Shown here: piece by piece, positions 24,069 through 33,900 of the stretch
Layout of the letters: every line of letters starts with the position of its first letter
Numbering within the stretch: position 1 is the first letter of the stretch
NCBI RefSeq assembly: GCF_030272615.1
Contig: NC_081411.1
Span: forward strand, 44,157,517-44,221,516
Reading direction: 5' to 3'
DNA from: Cryptomeria japonica
Taxonomy: Eukaryota > Streptophyta > Pinopsida > Cupressales > Cupressaceae
Length of the DNA: 64,000 bases
The notes under the pieces: generated by a model
Database searches by the model: none
The model's input: only the letters and a program-made list of their open reading frames with translations
What the model was told of the DNA's origin: nothing
Program-made: the position numbers and the translations under genes

Positions 24069-24352
24069 ATGTCGGACTCTTACAGCTTCCTTGGAGAGGA
24101 TGATTATTTGCTGGAGAGTGTGGCAGGCCACCCGTGTCGGATTCTGGAGGCCTTGTTCTTACTGCAAATTTTTCCTTTAAATCTGATGGGAAGAATAAGA
24201 AGAAACAACCAAGTGTGGATGGTGATAATATCTTGAATCTGTTGCACAACTCCGATCCGATTAAAGTTGAGCTCAATCGCCTCGAAAATGAATATCACCT
24301 CAAAAATCAAACTTGCAAAAAATTCAACGAAAATCGTGAAAGTTTGGACACA
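24069..24352 (+). pseudogene. Fragment resembling MAP70 microtubule-associated protein N-terminus
   Basis: An ATG at 24069 opens MSDSYSFLGEDDYLLESVAG. One frame change later (about 24125-24135) it continues as VSDSGGLVLTANFSFKSDGK, then PSVDGDNILNLLHNSDPIKV and ELNRLENEYHLKNQ. The last part closely follows the conserved MAP70 phrase (LLHGSDPVKVELNRLENEV-DKD), which opens the long coiled coil of that plant cortical-microtubule protein. The coiled coil breaks off within about 20 residues. Only the N-terminus is present, so this is a truncated copy or a first exon whose remainder is missing. The assignment rests on one motif of about 20 residues. Confidence 0.6.
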
Positions 24353-25200
24353 TGAGATCATCCTGATCATCTTGCATCCAGTTTCCTGCAGTGCCAATAG
24401 TTGATGGGAAAAAATAGACTGTCCATTTCATATAGGAGATGCCTTCGGCAAAAAATAAATAATTAACAAAAAAAATTAATTACGTCGAGAGGCGTTCCTA
24501 TACAGTCGTAGCAGGGGGAGTGAAGGATAGAGTAAAATGAGAATATTCTATGTAAACCTTAAAGAAAACCAAAATGTGATGGAAGACCAAGCACCACCTA
24601 AAGTTGCATGGACCATAATGTAAAACTGTTCACATGCCTTGTCTATGCCTCCAAAGATATGATTCGACCGTTATAATTGAAAACAACAGTTACATGCAAC
24701 GATTGGAAAGAAGAACTACAAATGCATTTGTGAATGTTCCTACAACATTCCACATATGTATTGGCAAAGGAAATGTTAGGAAAAAGGCCTACAATTTGAA
24801 TTTACACAAGCCAATAATCTACTACGGAAAGAAGATTGCTCTGTAATCTCCACAACCATTTCTATAGATCGCCCTAAGTTGGTGACCTCAACGAAACTTG
24901 ATCTGAGACCTCAGGTACAAACTTATCTATCATCAATAATTTATTTCCAGCCCTGCATAGACATATCTCAATATCAACATTTTTTATTATCATATGTATG
25001 CAGCAATGCCAATACTGACATTATCTTGAATTCCTCTAGATATCCTCTGCATTGCATTACCAATAGTAGAATTTGCTTCTCTGTGTTCTTCTTTAATCAC
25101 CTGTGCAATAATCAAAATAGAATACGAGTTTCCATTGTTTTAATTTTATGCAAATGGGAGGGATGTAGTTGTAATCTGCGAGATGTTCAATAGAGAGTGT
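24353..25200. other. Non-coding; includes one copy of a dispersed 3'-end-like repeat (24480-24620, minus)
   Basis: The minus strand at about 24620-24480 contains AGAATATTCTCATTTTA.TCTATCCTTCACTCC, then ACTGTATA.GAAC.CCTCTCG.CGTAAT, followed by T/A-rich DNA. The same sequence occurs on the plus strand at about 39225-39346, followed by a run of A. I see no credible coding frame; short frames at 24634 and 24879 have no recognisable domain. Confidence 0.5.
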
Positions 25201-25599
25201 GAGTATTCATCGATGTTGCAGCTCATCATAACTCTATTTTTTTCTCTTTAACTAAATTATTTGCTACACATTTTGACTGCAAATCTTCTATTTAGCCACT
25301 GCATGATAATGGTAGGGTAAAATTTAAAAGATTTATTTTTTCCCTTTCTTTTGAAGAGATAAATGTTATAAAAAAAGTCACTTTTTAAATGTTAGTTAAA
25401 ATTATTTTTTTAGACATTAGATTATTGTGAATTTTATTACTATTTTTTTTATATATTTGAAATTAATCTACATTAATTTAGTTTATTATGGAGAAAAAAA
25501 TTAATTAAAAAAAAATTATGATTTTGTTTAAATTCAATTATTCAATTTTAGACTCTCTTAAATTTGATGATAATAATCTTACTAATCTTTGTAAATCTC

Positions 25600-26480
25600 A
25601 AAAATCAATTATAAATTATTTCTTTCTAAAATTAAGATTTAGTTTAATTTTAGATTTTGAAATGATTTGCATGTAAAAAGATGAAATAAAATAGAAATTT
25701 TGTTGATGTATTTAGAAAAATATAGAAAATTTCCATTTAAATCTAGATTTTAGTTTTAAAAAATAAAATAAAATAAAAAATTATTTTAGAATTTGTAGTG
25801 ATTTGCATGCAAAAAGGAAAATAGAATAGAAATCTTATTTATATATCTACAATTTTTTTAGAAATAATCTATTTATATCTAGATTTTATTTTTAAATTTA
25901 TTGTAAAACTAATTGTTGATTCAATTTAAAAAATCCCAAAAAAATAATTGAGTTTAATTTTAGAAATTGAATTGATTTACATGCAAAAAGAAAAAATAGA
26001 ATAGAAATGTTGCTTATATATCTAGATTAATTTCTATTTTTAAAAATTTTCTTTCTAAAAAAAGATTTAGTTTAATTTTAGATTTTGAAATGATTTGCAT
26101 GTAAAAAGATGAAATAAAATAGAAATTTTGTTGATGTATTTAGAAAAATATAGAAAATTTCCATTTAAATCTAGATTTTAGTTTTAAAAAATTAAAAAAT
26201 AAATTTTAAATTATTTGAGAATTTGCAGTGATTTGCATGCAAAAAGGAAAATAGAATAGAAATCTTATTTATATATCTACAATTTTTTTAGAAATATTTT
26301 ATTTATATCTAGATTTTTTTTTTAAATTTATTGTAAACCTAATTGTTGATTCAGTTTAAAAAATAAAAAATAATAATTGAGTTCAATTTTAGAAATTGAA
26401 TTGATTTACATGCAAAAAGAAAAAATAGAATAGAAATGTTGCTTATATATCTAGATTAATTTCTATTTTTTAAAAATTTC
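25600..26480. repeat. AT-rich tandem duplication, period 429 bp, with internal subrepeats
   Basis: GATGAAATAAAATAGAAATT occurs at 25680 and 26109, and the flanking sequence agrees over more than 400 bp. Each unit holds about three related subrepeats marked by GATTTGCATGCAAAAAG or GATTTACATGCAAAAAG followed by AATAGAATAGAAAT. No gene is present. Confidence 0.9.
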
Positions 26481-27090
26481 ACAAGTAAAAGGATACTATT
26501 TAAAATTAGTTGATTTATGCTAATACCTACACAACATAAGTTTAACTTCAGTTCAAAAATGTATAATAATATATTTTATATGAATAAATATAATAAAAAA
26601 AAGAAATATCAAATTAATATTTGATAATATTCATTTACTATTATTATTTAGTGTAAAAGTATTACTTTATTTTACTTTAAAGTTATTTATAACAAATATA
26701 GATTATAATATAAATACCATAATATGTTCTCTAATTATTTTTAAAACATTAGGATCCTTAAATTAATGGTTTCATTTGTTTAGAAGTTAGTAAAAGGGAG
26801 CATTGATAATCTATACTTAGAATAGTCATGTATTATTATTTCCTTTTGATATTTGACAACGAACTTAGAGAGTATATGGATTTATATTATGAACCACTTT
26901 AATCAATGTAAGATTGTCATATTATGCATCTTAAAATATGAAATCATATATGAGAAGAAAAAAAGAAAGCATATATGAGAAGCACATCAAAGATTTACAA
27001 TACTTTTACATAAAGTATTTTTAGTTATTATGAGGAGAACATCAAAGATTTGTAGGCCTATTGCAATGACCTTGAATCTATTTATTAACT
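26480..27090. other. AT-rich DNA without visible features
   Basis: No domain-bearing frame or RNA gene seen. It leads into the telomere-like array. Confidence 0.6.
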
Positions 27091-27099
27091 AAATCCTAA

Positions 27100-29830
27100 T
27101 ACTTATTGTAAAGCCAACTCTAACTATAATTCAAATCCTAACCCCAATTTTATCTTTAAACTTAACCCTAATCCTAACCATAATTCTATCTATAACCATA
27201 ACCTAAATCTATTTCTATATGATATTGTAACTCTAATCATAAAATTGAATCTACCTATAATTCAAACCCTAACCTCAACCCTATTTTTATCTTTAACTCT
27301 AACCCTTACCCCCATCGTCCTAACCCTAACACTAAAAGTTAACCATGAACCTAATCTTAACCCTTATCCTAACATAAATCCTAACCATAAACATAATCAT
27401 AAATTTACTAATCTTAAACATAATACTAACCCTAACCCTAACCAATATGCTAATATTAACCCTAAACCATTATCTTACTCATAACCCTAACCTTGATGTA
27501 AACCCCCAACACTAAACCCTAACCCTAAACTTTATCGCTAACCCTAACCCTAACCCTAACCCTAACCCTTATCCTAATGTAAACCCTAACCCTAACCCTA
27601 AACATATTACTAAATCTAACCATAACCATTATGTATATCCTAATGCTAACCATAACCATAACCCTAAACCTAAGGTCCTAACCATAATGTTTATCCTAAC
27701 CATTATCCTAATCCTAACCTTAAGTCATTATCGTAATCATAACCCCAACCCTTACCCTAACTCTAACCATGGTATAAAACCTAACTTGAACCATAGCCAT
27801 GATGCAAACTCTAACTCTAAACATAATCCTAACCATAACCCTAAATAATCCTAACCCTAACCCTAAATATTCCTAAACCTAAACCATTATCTTACTCATG
27901 ACCCTAACCATGATGTAAATGCTAACCTGGTCATGACATAAACCTCAACCCTAGCCATAATATTAACCATAACACTAAACTCTAACCCTAAAATCTAATG
28001 CTAACCCTAACCCTAACCCTTACCCTAACCACAATCATAAACCCTAACCCCAAACATTATACTAACCATGAAACTCACCATGATGTATATCTTAATGCTA
28101 ACATTAACCATAACCCAAACCATATTTTTAACCCTAACCATTATCCTAATCTTAACCCTAAACCATTGTCTTACTCATAACCCTAACCATGATGTAAACT
28201 CTAACTCGACCATGATGTAAAGCCTACCCCTTACCCTCATGGTCCTAACCATAACACTAAAAGATAACCATGACCCTAATCTTAACCCTTATCCTAATGT
28301 AAATCCTAACCATAAACATAATCATAAATCCTAACCTTAAACATAATACTAACCCTAACCCTAACCCTAACCATGATGTATATCCTAATGCTAACCATAA
28401 CCCTAACCATTATATTAATCTTAACCCTAAACCAAATTATCTTCTAGTACTCATAACCCTAAATTTGATATAAACTCTAAACATAATTGTAACACTAATA
28501 ATAAACCCTAACCCTAACCATAAGGCTAACCCTAAATTTGATATAAATTCTAAGCATAATTGTAACACTAACAATAAACACTAACCCTAGCCATAAGCTT
28601 AACCTTAACACTAAAACCTATCCCTAACCCTAACCCTAACCCTAACCCTAAAATTGAGATAAACTCTAAGCATAATTGTAACAATAACAATAAACCCTAA
28701 CCATAAACTTAACACTAACACTAAACCCTAAATTTGATATAAACTCTACACATAATTGTAACACTAACAATAAAACATAATCCTAACCATAAAATTGGCC
28801 CTAACACTAAACCCTAACGATAACCCTAACCCTAACCCTAACCCTAACCCTAATTGTAATCCTTAACCGTAACCCTAACCACAATCCTAAACCTAAACGA
28901 AACCCTAATCTTGAAGCTAACCCTAACCATGATATAACCCTGACCATTATCATAACTTTAACCCTGAAACCTAATCCTAATCATAACCCTTAACCCTAAC
29001 CCTAACCATGATGTAAACCCTAACCCTAGCGATAATCCTAGCCATAATTGTAACCCTAAGCATAACCATAAACTTAACCTTGACTCCAACCCCAACCATG
29101 ATATAAACCATAACCCTAACCATAATTCTAAACCTTAACCCTAACCTAACCATAACCATAACCATAAACCCTAACCCTAACAATAATCCTAACCATAACC
29201 CTAACTCTAACCATAGCTCAAAATCTATCCCTGATCCTAAGAATAAATCCTATATATAATCCTTATCCTAATCTTAAACCCTAACCTAAACCATAACCTT
29301 AATCTTATAATTCTAACCCTGACCCTAACCCTTTTCTATCCCCAACCCTAATCCTAACCCAAACCCTAACTCTTATAGCTATCATCACATACTATCTTTG
29401 ATTGCAATCTTAACCCTAACCCTAACCCTAACCCTAATCTTAATTATAATTCTAACCCTAACCCTAACCCTAATCCTAATTTTATTTATAATTAATGATT
29501 ATAATATTTAACCTTAACCCTAATTACAACCAATAAGTTTAACTCCAATCCTAACTCTTACCCCAACCCCAACCCTAATCCTAAGTATAATACTAACCCT
29601 CATTATAATTATAACTCTAACCCTCATTATATTTATATCTCTAATGCAAAACCTAATCCTAAGTATAAACCTAACTATGATATTAGCCTTAACCCTAACC
29701 CTAATCTTCAACTAAAACCCATCATAATTTTTATTCTATCATGATCATAATCTTATCTATTACCATAGCCCCACCCCTAACCATAATCCTAACCCTAACT
29801 CTAACCAAGATTTAAACCCCGACCCTCATA
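27100..29830. repeat. Degenerate telomere-like array, CCCTAA orientation
   Basis: About 2.7 kb of CCCTAA hexamers and variants (CCATAA, CACTAA, TCCTAA). Perfect runs of several units occur near 27538-27568, 28620-28650, 28830-28855 and 29413-29435. A higher-order phrase ACCATGATGTAAAC recurs at about 27905, 28187, 28210, 29007 and in variant form elsewhere. The period is 6, whereas the usual plant telomere repeat is the heptamer CCCTAAA. All reading frames here are repeat artefacts. Confidence 0.95.
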
Positions 29831-30229
29831 TTATACACTTAATGACTATAAAACGATATTACAATTTTAAAATAAGAATATAATAGTATTATACTTATCA
29901 TATAACACTCTATCAATATGATATTACCAATAAAACTATAAAAAAAATATTATCTAAAAATAATTTAAAATAATAATATAATAGATTTAAAATATTTCAA
30001 ATTTATATTATGAATGTTATTTTCAATAAATTATAAAATAATATCATAATAATCAAAACAATATAAATTAATAATAATAGTATTTTATAATATTATTACA
30101 CAAACAAATAGAAAATAATAATAATTGCAATAATAATATTACATATTATTGCAACAAACATGAATAATATAATATTATATAGTTCTATTTTGATTTTTTT
30201 ATTGTTTTCCATGTCGTGCCGCGACTGCT
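29830..30229. other. AT-rich DNA without visible features
   Basis: ATAATATTA-rich sequence with no coding frame, lying between the telomere-like array and the palindromic element. Confidence 0.6.
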
Positions 30230-30357
30230 ACTAGCTTACATATATTTGATTTTAATCAAATATATATATATAATACGCCTAGAGATATCCTTCTCGCGGC
30301 GCCTCTCTTTATCATGTACCCCGAACTCTAATAGGCGCCTATAGAAAGATATCTCTC

Positions 30358-30407
<50 letters not shown>

Positions 30408-30432
30408 ATTAATCAAATATATGTAAGCTAGT
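30230..30432. repeat. Palindromic, MITE-like element with a GC-rich core and (AT)n
   Basis: ACTAGCTTACATATATTTGA at 30230 is repeated inverted as TCAAATATATGTAAGCTAGT ending at 30432. The inside holds a GC-rich core with inverted pieces (CGCCTAGAGATATC against GATATCTCTCG; GGCGCC twice) and a (TA)n run at about 30361-30404. No clear target-site duplication is seen. A partial copy of one arm (CTTACATATATTTGATTATA) lies near 32475. Confidence 0.7.
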
Positions 30433-30514
30433 TAAAAAAGAACGATAACTGAAATTTTTAAAATCAAAATTAGAAAACCTCATCCAAAATAAATGGAATT
30501 CAATACTTCCTTGT

Positions 30515-31010
30515 CTTGTAAATTTAAAGGAAAGGACAGAAATACGTAAAGAAAGGAATATGTGGGCTCCTTGTTTACAGTCACGTATTGAGAAGAGATG
30601 TCTCAAACAGCGTAAGGAAATAATAATAATATAAATTTATAAAATTACTATAAACTTTTAATATTGAAATAATTTTCTCACAATTAATTATATTCAACAC
30701 AACCACCTGTCGCTATTTCTTTCCACTAATGTCACGTCCAACTCTTGTTTCTGACGACATTCAGATTCCACAAGATATTTTGGTACCGCCGGGCTAAATT
30801 TGTCGTGTAAATTTCAAGGAAAGGGGAGAAACGACTTAAAGAAAAGAAATCTGTGGGCCCTCTTACAGGGATGCCTCTCACTTGTTTGCTATCACGCATA
30901 GAAAAGTCAGTCTGAAACCGCGTAAAGAAAGAATTCTGTGGGCTCTTTTACCACCGTGTTTCTCACATTCAGAAAAGGGATGCCTCTCACTTGTTCGCTA
31001 TCCGTTGGTC
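30515..31010 (+). promoter_or_regulatory. Upstream repeat cluster of the TIR gene
   Basis: A block of roughly 90 bp with the core GTAAAGAAAG.AT.TGTGGGCTC occurs at about 30549-30575, 30837-30862 and 30919-30943. Its companion GGGATGCCTCTCACTTGTT(T/C)GCTATC occurs at about 30867 and 30978. They lie 0.3-0.8 kb upstream of the TIR start codon, where a promoter would be. The regulatory role is inferred from position only. Confidence 0.55.
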
Positions 31011-31109
31011 ATGTTTACACCTATCCCCTGCTCACGCGTTTTCGCACAGACGCCTTCCCTGTTCTTTCCCCGCCTCACCTCTTCCACGCATTATTTCTAC
31101 TCACTTGTC

Positions 31110-31222
31110 CACGATCTTTCTTTATTCGCTCGTTTTAACCTTTCTGTCTGTGTGTGCTTCTCTTTCACGACCTTTCTTTATTCACTGGTTTTATCCTTTC
31201 TGTATGTGTGTGCTTCGCCATT
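31110..31222 (+). repeat. 56-bp tandem duplication in the 5' leader
   Basis: CACGATCTTTCTTTATTCGC... is followed 56 bp later by CACGACCTTTCTTTATTCAC..., both continuing to CTTTCTGT(C/A)TGTGTGTGCTTC. Pyrimidine-rich and just upstream of the ATG at 31304, so probably in the 5' untranslated leader. Confidence 0.75.
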
Positions 31223-31303
31223 CTTATCAGTTATCTGGCAAAACCCAAACCCACTTTCATTCATTTCTCTTGTTTGCTTGACTTTCTCTTCCTTTGTATT
31301 CCA

Positions 31304-31938
31304 ATGGCAACAGCAGAGCATTTATACCCATTTGCTCAGGATTTCATATTAATCACGGTCCTAACTGTAGCTTTTATCCTTTTTTTGTATCTATTACAAA
31401 GGTATTCTTGGCTTCGCCATTCTGGAAAACACACAGCTGTGCAGAGAGACAATGCCTTTGAGGAAATCGCACCACCATCTACATCCGCATCAAAGAAACT
31501 GCCCTTCGATGTGTTCATTAATCATCGTGGTCCTGACACAAAACATACTCTGGCCTCTTCTATTTACAGTACCCTCCATGGCATGGGACTCCAAGTTTTC
31601 CTGGATAAAGAGGTGCTTGAACTGGGTGATAGCATACCATCTGAAATAGAAGAGGCCATGCGCACCTCTTTCCTTCATATTGCCATACTTTAGCCCAACT
31701 ATGCCCAATCTCCCTGGTGTTTGGCCGAGCTGTCATTTATGCTCAAAACCGGCAGCACAGTCATTCCCGTGTTCTACAATGTTGACCCCAGTGATGCCCG
31801 CTTCCTGAAAAGATCTTTTGCTGTTGCATTTGCCGACCACGAAAGGAAGAAGAGATATACTCCAGAGAAGCTCAAGGATTGGAAAGAGGCACTCCAAAAA
31901 GTTTCGTATCTTTCTGGCGAAATCCTGAAGGACGAGGA
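31304..31938 (+). pseudogene. TNL TIR-domain exon with in-frame TAG
   Basis: The ATG at 31304 was chosen because it opens MATAEHLYPF followed by a hydrophobic segment (FILITVLTVAFILFLYLLQ, residues 14-32), then a basic linker and the TIR domain from residue 66 (LPFDVFINHRGPDTKHTLAS). A TAG stops the frame at codon 130 (31691-31693). Beyond it the same frame resumes with PNYAQSPWCLAELSFML, PVFYNVDPSDARF and PEKLKDWKEALQKVSYLSG. The WCL-x-EL block, which in plant TIR NADases carries the catalytic glutamate, therefore lies after the stop. The exon ends GACGAGGA before donor GTAAGT (31939), in phase 2. That phase and wording fit the NBS exon at 48642. Confidence 0.88.
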
Positions 31939-32041
31939 GTAAGTAGCAATCATTCTGTACCCTTTGTCAAATCAAATGAAATCTTATGCACCCACTTCTT
32001 TTCTAACCACAGCATGGAATGAATTGTTTTTGTTTTGTAAG

Positions 32042-32167
32042 GATGAAAGTGGAAAGCCATTCATTCCAGAAGTATTTCCGCTACATGAAAAATTTCTTTG
32101 CTGATGCATTCGCGGCGCACGAAAGGAAGAAGAGATCTATTCCAGAAAAGCTGAAGGATTGGAAAGA
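32042..32167 (+). pseudogene. Partial duplicate of the TIR exon end, phase-symmetric
   Basis: FADAFAAHERKKRSIPEKLKDWKE repeats, with changes, the segment AFADHERKKRYTPEKLKDWKE of the TIR exon. A possible acceptor (TTTTGTAAG) lies just before 32042 and a donor GTAAGTAC just after 32167. The intron beginnings also match (AGTAAGTA.CAATCATTCT), so the duplication included the donor. The block is 126 bases and keeps phase 2 on both sides, so it could be spliced in or skipped without changing frame. Confidence 0.7.
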
Positions 32168-32169
32168 GT

Positions 32170-32605
32170 AAGTACCAATCATTCTATCTCCTGTCATATC
32201 ATACGAATACAAAATCTATTCTTAAAATACTTGGTTAAGTATTTTTTTCTAACCTAGCTTTATAAGTATTTTCTGTAATTGTTTTGGAAAAGCTGTGTTT
32301 AATTGTGTTGATATTTAATAGACTTTTGATATTGTTTTAATTCTATATAAGTTCTGTTTAATTATATCAGGGATTGTTTTTGTGATGGATAATTGTGGAA
32401 ATAGGCATTTATAGTGACCTGAAACATATCTATATATAGATTATTTTGTTTTATTATGGTTGTTGTATTACTATCTTACATATATTTGATTATATATATA
32501 TATTTGAAATATTTCAAATCTATTATATTATTATTTTAAATTATTTTTAGTTATAATATTATTAAATGTATTATTAAATAACTAATTAGATATAAAGTTA
32601 GGTTT
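32170..32605. other. AT-rich intron-like DNA
   Basis: No coding frame or RNA gene. It includes a fragment of the palindromic element arm near 32475. Confidence 0.6.
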
Positions 32606-32609
32606 TGGG

Positions 32610-33480
32610 TCATTATCAGGTTAGGGTTAGGGTTAGGGTTAGGGTCTAGATTAGAGGGAGTTGTAGTATTATAGATAAAATAATAGTTATATTTGGTTTT
32701 AGTTGATGATTAGAGTTATTATTGTAGAATAATACTTGGGGTAAGGGTTGAGGTTCAATTAAAATCAATATTAGGGTTAGGGATATGGTTTAATTAAGAT
32801 TAGGGTTAGAATTACAACTAAATTAAGGTTAGAGTTAGTGTTATGACTCAGGAAGGGTTAGGATTTAAGGATAAAGCATGTTGTTAGGTTTTCGGCTATA
32901 TAATAGAGCTTTGTTTGAAGGTTAGTGTTAGAATTTAATTAGGGTTATGGGTTTTGTTAGCATAAAGATTGGGGATAACATCAAGCATAGGTTGGATTTA
33001 CAATCAAGGTTACTTTAGGGTTATGGTTGAGGTTAAAAAAAATAGGGTTTAAATAGTAATTGCAATTAAGGTTAATTTTAAGGTTATGCTATTATAAGGG
33101 TTCAGTTACAGTTAGTCCTAGAGTTTAATTATGGTTAGAATTAGGGTTGTTATTCAACTACATTATGGTTAGGGTTAAATTAGTATTATACTTCAATTAG
33201 GATTAGGGTTTGGGTTGGATTAGGGTTAGGATTAGAGTTCAATTAGGGTTAGGGTTAAGTTTAGGGCTAGGATTCAATTATGGTTACAATTGAGGAAAAT
33301 GGTTAAGTTTAAGAATAGGGTTCAATTAAATGCTTAGATTAGGGATCAAGTTGTATTTAGGGTAAAAATATATGGTTAGAGTTGAGTTTAGGGTTATCAT
33401 TCAATTAGAGGGACTAGGGTTAGGTTTTGGGTTAGATATATGGTTAGTTTTTAGGGTTAGAATCCGTGAAAAACATGTCA
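32610..33480. repeat. Degenerate telomere-like array, TTAGGG orientation, part 1
   Basis: Opens with a perfect run TTAGGGTTAGGGTTAGGG (about 32622-32645) and decays to TTAGGGTT/CAATTAGGGTT mixtures. Its wording (GGGTTCAATTA) differs from the part beyond 33900, so it may be a separately amplified subfamily. Confidence 0.9.
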
Positions 33481-33900
33481 TGTTAGTTATAATCGTCGTT
33501 TTGCGAGTTCACAGATTGGGCTTAATCTACGAAGTAGTGAAACGATGAAAGTCGCAATCGGTTGCGTATGTTCATGCGAAATTGCGGAAGCACTTAAAAC
33601 TGTGTGTTACTCACAATCGTCATCCAGTGGGTGAACATATGGTTTGACTTGTGAAGTCACGAAATTGTGAAAGTGCATAACAACCCATTTTAGTCGCAAT
33701 TGTTGTTTCGTGATGGTAGAGAATGCATTTAATAGGTCAGGTACAAAACTTTGAAATAACCTTAACATGTCATGTTAGTCGATATAGTCATCTCGGGTCA
33801 ATAGATGGTATAGACCCGTGAAGTCACGAAATTGCGAAAGCGTCTGACACATTGTGTTAGTCGCAATCGTCATTTGCGTGGGTGGTAGAGAATGCATTTA
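33473..33900. repeat. CpG-rich tandem repeat embedded in the telomere-like array
   Basis: Four or five diverged units of about 80-90 bp carry GTTAGTCGCAATCGTCAT and GTGAAGTCACGAAATTGCGA. The phrase GGTAGAGAATGCATTTAA.AGGT appears at about 33715 and 33884. It contains no TTAGGG units internally and is clearly richer in CG dinucleotides than its surroundings. Confidence 0.8.

Noticed and set aside
31154-31303. An upstream extension of the TIR protein start
   Set aside because: The frame is open from 31154, but this part is the pyrimidine-rich duplicated leader; the ATG at 31304 directly precedes the membrane segment.
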